From Alphaproteobacteria bacterium (GTDB taxonomy: Bacteria > Myxococcota_A > UBA796 > GCA-2862545): DNA of 26,158 nucleotides. Below are positions 22,762 through 26,158 of the stretch, piece after piece (the stretch's first letter is position 1; every line of letters begins with the position of its first letter). The notes under the pieces were generated by a model. That model saw nothing but the letters and a program-made list of their open reading frames with translations. It made no database searches and was not told the DNA's origin. Made by a program: the position numbers and the translations under genes. The DNA lies in contig JACKEO010000035.1 of the NCBI GenBank assembly GCA_020632955.1, positions 1 through 26,158 of the forward strand, written 5' to 3'.

Positions 22762-24993
22762 GTGACCGACCCCTGGGAGGTCCACGACGGCTCCCCCACG
22801 GCGCACCTGCTGCTCCGCGGCGAGCTCGCGCCCTGCACGCTGTCCTGCCGCTTCTGCCCGCGCTCGCTGGAGCGGCGCCGGCGCGCGCCTCCGCACGACG
22901 CGGCGACGATCCAGGCCGCCGTGGACGCCTTCGACGCCCACCTGCAGGCGCTCACGGCCGAGGAGCTGGTCCTCGTCAGCGACGACATCCTGCGCTTCCC
23001 CGCCCTCGCCACGCTGCTGGAACACGCCACGGCGGCAGGTCGACGGGTGGTGCTGGGCACGCCCGGCCTCGAGCTGGACGACCCCGACCTCGTGGCCCTG
23101 CTCGCCACCCACGGCGCAGGGGTGGCGCTCACCTGGTGGGCCGAGGACCCGGCGCGCGCCAACGCCATCGCCGGACGGGCCGACGCACGCCCGCGCCTCG
23201 AGGCCGCGTGGGTGGAGCTCGCGCGGCAGGGCGTGCCGGTGCAGCTGCAGGTGGTGGTCACCCGCGACAACGTCGACACGCTCGACGCGGCGCTGCGCAC
23301 GCTGGCCGCCCGGGGCCAACGGGACGTGCCGGTGCACGTCTTCTTCCCCGATCTGCCCGACCCGCCGGAGCCGTGGCTCGACCAGTTCCCCGACCTCGCC
23401 GAGCTCGAGGCCGCGCTGCGCCGCCTGGACGCCGACCCGGGCGACGTCGGCACGGTGCGCCTGGGCAACCTCCCGCTCTGCCAGGTGGACCTGAGGGGCC
23501 TGCGCCTCGACGTGCGCCCCAGCCTGCTTGGCGAGGCCCGCAACGCCTTCGGCACCGAGGGCGTGAGCGCCTGCGCCGCCTGTTCCGCGCGCGACGTGTG
23601 CGTCCGCCTCCACCCCGCCCACGTGGCCCGGCACGGCCTGCGCCCCTTCGACGACGCCGTGCTCGCCGAGGCCCTCGACCGCGCCACCCGTGCCCCCGAG
23701 GACCACGGCCCCCCGCCCGACGAGGCGATCCTCCCCACCGACGGGACGCCGCCTGTCCTGGGTCGACCCGCCGGCGACGGCATGCTGCCCGGCGAGGGGA
23801 CGCCACCGCACGAGGGCCGGTTGCCCGGGGAGGGCCTGCTCCCCGGCGAGGGCCTCCCGCGGGGCGAGGGCCTGCTCCCCGGCGAGACGCGGCCGCTCCC
23901 GCCGGTGCGCACGGCACCGACACCGCCGCCCCGGCCCGGCGGCGTGCAGCCCCCGGTCGCCGTGCGCGTGCTCCCGGGCGAAGGGCGCCCCGCCAGCCAG
24001 GGACGTCCGCCCACGCGGCGCCCGCCGTGGATCGCCTCGGGTCGCACGCCCCTGGCCACGCTCCCCGGACGACGTCCCGGCGTGCGCGGCCTCGCCTGGT
24101 CACCCGACGGCCGCCGGCTGGCGATCGCCCACGCCCACCACGTCGAGCTGGTGGACCGCGCGCCCCCCGCCCGTCGGTGGTGGCAGCGGCTGCTCGGCCG
24201 GTCCCCGCGCACGCCGGAGGTCGCCGTGCCCGACCCGGGCGGTCTGGTCTGGCTCGCCGACGACCGGCTCCTCGTCGCCGGAGGGCCGCGGGCCGACCTC
24301 GCCCTGCTCGACCCGGCCGGCCGCACGAGGGCGCGGGTGGTCACGCCCCACCACCGCGCGCCCACGCTCCTCGCCCTGCCCGACGGACGGCTGCTGGTCG
24401 GCGGGCAGGGGCTCACGGTCCACCGCGTCGACGGCAGCTTCCTCGGCCGGTGGCTCCCACCCGAGGTGGGCGTGCGCCGCCTGTCGTCCGACGCCGACGG
24501 CCGGGTGCTCGTGGTGCCCGAGAGCGGGCCGCCGCGGCTGATGCACGAGGGCGAGGCCCTCCCGTGCCCTGTCGCCACCCCCGTGGTCGACGCCCGCCTC
24601 TCCGCGGGAGGCGCGTGGATCGCCAGCCTCACCGACGAGGTGCTCACCCTCTGGGACGCGCGCACCGGCCGCCGACGCTGGCAGCGTCCCAGCGGACCCC
24701 ATCTGCGCTGGCTCGAGATCAGCCCCGACGAGCGTCACCTCGTGTGCACCGGGGGAGGAGGGCTCCCCACCGACGGCAGCACGCTCCGTCTGTGGAACCT
24801 CGACGCCGGGATGCGGCGCGCCGACCTGCTCGGTCACGCCCACCCGGTGGTGGCGCTCGCGCTGGCCCCCGACGGGCGCCACGCGGCCACCGCCGACGCG
24901 GCCGGCGAGGTGCTGCTCTGGGACCTCACCACCGAGGTGAGCGGGCCCGCGCCGGGCACGAGATCAGGCGGGCGCCGAGGGGAGCTCGCCTGA
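22762..24993 (+). CDS. Radical SAM domain fused to a WD40-like propeller
   Basis: A 743-residue protein from GTG 22762, one base behind the previous stop; GTG 22717 is possible. CTLSCRFC (Cys25, Cys29, Cys32) is the CxxxCxxC site of the radical SAM [4Fe-4S] cluster. The usual AdoMet-binding G-G-E after beta 2 is replaced: LVLVSDDILRFP. Repeating beta/alpha units follow to about residue 235. Then PLC (Cys240) and C-x2-C-x5-C (Cys271, Cys274, Cys280) resemble the auxiliary-cluster region of SPASM/twitch-type enzymes, followed by HPAHVARHGLRPF. Residues about 310-420 form a Pro/Gly/Glu linker with six tandem hexapeptides. The C-terminal 300 residues are WD40/PQQ-like blades (GLAWSPDGRRLAIAHAHH, WLEISPDERHLVCTG, STLRLWNLDAG, ALALAPDGRHAATADA, VLLWDL). 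There is no signal peptide, so it is cytosolic. The substrate is unknown. The last 30 bp overlap the lgt gene tail to tail. Confidence 0.85.
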   Translation: MTDPWEVHDGSPTAHLLLRGELAPCTLSCRFCPRSLERRRRAPPHDAATIQAAVDAFDAHLQALTAEELVLVSDDILRFPALATLLEHATAAGRRVVLGTPGLELDDPDLVALLATHGAGVALTWWAEDPARANAIAGRADARPRLEAAWVELARQGVPVQLQVVVTRDNVDTLDAALRTLAARGQRDVPVHVFFPDLPDPPEPWLDQFPDLAELEAALRRLDADPGDVGTVRLGNLPLCQVDLRGLRLDVRPSLLGEARNAFGTEGVSACAACSARDVCVRLHPAHVARHGLRPFDDAVLAEALDRATRAPEDHGPPPDEAILPTDGTPPVLGRPAGDGMLPGEGTPPHEGRLPGEGLLPGEGLPRGEGLLPGETRPLPPVRTAPTPPPRPGGVQPPVAVRVLPGEGRPASQGRPPTRRPPWIASGRTPLATLPGRRPGVRGLAWSPDGRRLAIAHAHHVELVDRAPPARRWWQRLLGRSPRTPEVAVPDPGGLVWLADDRLLVAGGPRADLALLDPAGRTRARVVTPHHRAPTLLALPDGRLLVGGQGLTVHRVDGSFLGRWLPPEVGVRRLSSDADGRVLVVPESGPPRLMHEGEALPCPVATPVVDARLSAGGAWIASLTDEVLTLWDARTGRRRWQRPSGPHLRWLEISPDERHLVCTGGGGLPTDGSTLRLWNLDAGMRRADLLGHAHPVVALALAPDGRHAATADAAGEVLLWDLTTEVSGPAPGTRSGGRRGELA
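23785..23892 (+). repeat. Six tandem 18-bp units coding hexapeptides in the linker
   Basis: Six in-frame units read LPGEGT, PPHEGR, LPGEGL, LPGEGL, PRGEGL and LPGETR. A further single copy of LPGEGR occurs later in the linker near 23970. The core DNA is close to CCCGGCGAGGGCCTGCTC. They form a flexible, charged, proline-rich spacer between the two folded domains. Confidence 0.85.
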
Positions 24994-25950
24994 GGCTGGC
25001 GGATCTGCGGACGGCACGGGCGCGGCCGGCCCCACCGGCGTGGCGTCGCTGCGCAGCACCCGCACGAAGAAGACCAGGCTCACCCCCGTGAGCACCAGCG
25101 CCCAGAACTGGCCCGGCGTCATCGCGATCGCGGTGTCGGCGAACCAGCGGCCGTCGGTGCTCTCGGGACGCAGGCTGTCCATGGCGAAGCGGGCCGGACC
25201 GTAGAGCACGCCCAGCAGGGTGAAGAAGAAGCCGGGCTTGCGGGGCACGCGGTCGAGCAGGAGGAAGAGCCCGAAGACCGACAGCGACCAGAGGGCCTCG
25301 TAGAAGCCCATGTCGTGGGCCGAGAGCACGCCCTGGAAGGACATCGGCACCTGCTGGTCGATGCTCGTGACCGCCGCCCCGCCGTCGAGGCAGGGCCCCC
25401 ACCGCAGGTCGTGGGGGTGTGCCGTGTCGACCATGAAGTCGGGCAGCGCCAGCGTGTGGCCCTCCACCGGACGGCAGTACTTCGCGAGCCAGAAGGTGGA
25501 CGGCGTGCCCGGGTGGTCGTGGGCCACGGTGCAGCCCATGCGGCCGAGGAACCAGCCGAGGGCGAGGCCGATCGCCAGGCTGTCCATGTAGGGCAGCACC
25601 GGCAGCTTCTCGCGACGGAAGAACCACAGCGACAGCGGCACGCAGACGAGGAAACCGCCGAAGCTCGACAGGCCCTGCCACACCTTGAGGAACTCGATGG
25701 GGTTCGCGAGGTACTCGGCGGGCTTGTACATCAGGCCGTAGCCCACGTGCCCGCCGATGAAGGTGCCCAGCACGAGCCAGGTGATGAGCCGGTTGATCGC
25801 CTCGCCGTCGAGCCCGGAGCGGTTGGCCCGCTTCATCGCGACGTTGCCGCCGAACACGAAGCCCAGGGCCACCAGCACGCCGAAGCCGTGGATCGGCAGC
25901 GGCCCCAGCTGGAACACGGGGACCTGGTAGTAGGGGATCAACGGCTCCAC
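24964..25950 (-). CDS. lgt: Prolipoprotein diacylglyceryl transferase, divergent form
   Basis: A 328-residue membrane protein with about seven hydrophobic segments. GTG 25948-25950 follows GGAGG; the open frame upstream is not supported. Lgt transfers diacylglycerol from phosphatidylglycerol to the lipobox cysteine of prolipoproteins. Lgt-like landmarks are the N-terminal PVFQLGPLPIHGFGVLVALG, the YxPAEYL loop, GLSSFGG, LGRMGCTVAHDHPG, YEALWSL and the C-terminal GFFFTLLGVLYGPARFAMDSLR. In the E. coli enzyme the motif is S-F-H-G-G with an important histidine; here it is S-S-F-G-G, and GRxGCxxxHDHPG stands where GRxxNFxxxE/GCxxxGDxxG variants occur. This fits a divergent branch I associate with deltaproteobacteria (memory, unverified). 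An Ala/Pro-rich cytosolic tail ends the protein. Ten lipoproteins in this window would be its substrates. Confidence 0.85.
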   Translation of the reverse strand: MEPLIPYYQVPVFQLGPLPIHGFGVLVALGFVFGGNVAMKRANRSGLDGEAINRLITWLVLGTFIGGHVGYGLMYKPAEYLANPIEFLKVWQGLSSFGGFLVCVPLSLWFFRREKLPVLPYMDSLAIGLALGWFLGRMGCTVAHDHPGTPSTFWLAKYCRPVEGHTLALPDFMVDTAHPHDLRWGPCLDGGAAVTSIDQQVPMSFQGVLSAHDMGFYEALWSLSVFGLFLLLDRVPRKPGFFFTLLGVLYGPARFAMDSLRPESTDGRWFADTAIAMTPGQFWALVLTGVSLVFFVRVLRSDATPVGPAAPVPSADPPASGELPSAPA

Positions 25951-26059
25951 GGCGCCTCCGACGTCGGCCCAGCTAACGCCCGTGGCGCGCTCGCGTCGCG
26001 CCGCCGTGGCCCACGAGCCCGGGGCCCGGTAGAGGCCCCTACCCCGTGGGAGCGCGACC

Positions 26060-26158
26060 GTGGCCACCGTGCACTTCGACGAGCACGTGATCGAGCTGAA
26101 CGTCGCCTACTTCGGGCCGCTCCAGGCCGGCTGTGGCTCGAACGTGCGGCACCTGCAC
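26060..26158 (+). CDS. MglA-like small GTPase, N-terminal fragment
   Basis: The reading frame begins at GTG 26060 after GGGAG (26048-26052) and runs off the window, so only 33 residues are visible: MATVHFDEHVIELNVAYF, then GPLQAGCGSNVRHLH. The pattern of a strand, G-P-x-x-x-G, a phosphate loop and then N-x-x-x-L-H matches the MglA/Arf-like GTPases of Myxococcota, whose usual text is near K-I-V-Y-x-G-P-x-x-x-G-K-T-T-N-L. In this alignment the P-loop lysine is replaced by cysteine and the T-T by G-S. MglA sets cell polarity and gliding direction; a paralogue with another role is likely here. The call rests on a short segment. Confidence 0.45.
   Translation, partial: MATVHFDEHVIELNVAYFGPLQAGCGSNVRHLH

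Overview
This is a very GC-rich window with densely packed genes, mostly GGAGG-type ribosome binding sites and frequent GTG starts. Ten of about 22 protein genes carry lipoprotein signal peptides. Several of these have Asp/Thr-rich spacers after the lipid-anchor cysteine and MopE-type metal-binding motifs (D-x-D-x-D-G ... D-C-x-D-D ... P-G-A-x-E-x-C). With a RegB/RegA redox two-component pair, FG-GAP and PD40 propeller lipoproteins and an MglA-like GTPase start, this points to Myxococcota or a close deltaproteobacterial relative, probably uncultured. The taxonomy is an inference from gene style; no marker gene is present.

Layout. 1-309: C-terminal end of an MBL-fold hydrolase. 401-2247: regB-regA pair with a 4-bp overlap. 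2221-4194 (-): large unknown lipoprotein. 4241-5437 (-) and 5516-6361 (+): divergent thiolase and 3-hydroxyacyl-CoA dehydrogenase, two consecutive steps of beta-oxidation-type chemistry; a small lipoprotein overlaps the end of the dehydrogenase. 6922-8781 (-): a cluster of one unknown protein and two paralogous small Cys-rich lipoproteins. 8822-9140: spacer with four GCAA-loop hairpin repeats. 9141-9857 (-): HEAT-repeat protein, divergent from tRNA-Leu(CAG) at 9962-10045, which is followed by a strong hairpin. 10046-11602: a decayed island with a DUF4143-type ATPase pseudogene broken by many frameshifts, whose start still lies beside a near-perfect 35-bp palindrome. 11614-16246 (-): SRPBCC-like secreted protein, EF-hand/membrane protein and alpha/beta-hydrolase lipoprotein. 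16247-22760: a run of surface or periplasmic lipoproteins (PD40 with one haem-c motif, FG-GAP/MopE, MopE-like, PHP phosphoesterase, small lipoprotein). 22762-24993: a radical SAM domain with an auxiliary-cluster Cys set, fused through a Pro/Gly/Glu hexapeptide-repeat linker to a WD40-like propeller. 24964-25950 (-): divergent Lgt, the enzyme that lipidates lipoproteins. 26060-end: N-terminus of an MglA-like GTPase whose P-loop lysine appears to be replaced.

The strongest candidate for something undescribed is the radical SAM-linker-propeller fusion, translated directly behind a small lipoprotein. The decayed ATPase with its intact palindrome and the GCAA hairpin cluster are the most notable non-coding structures.
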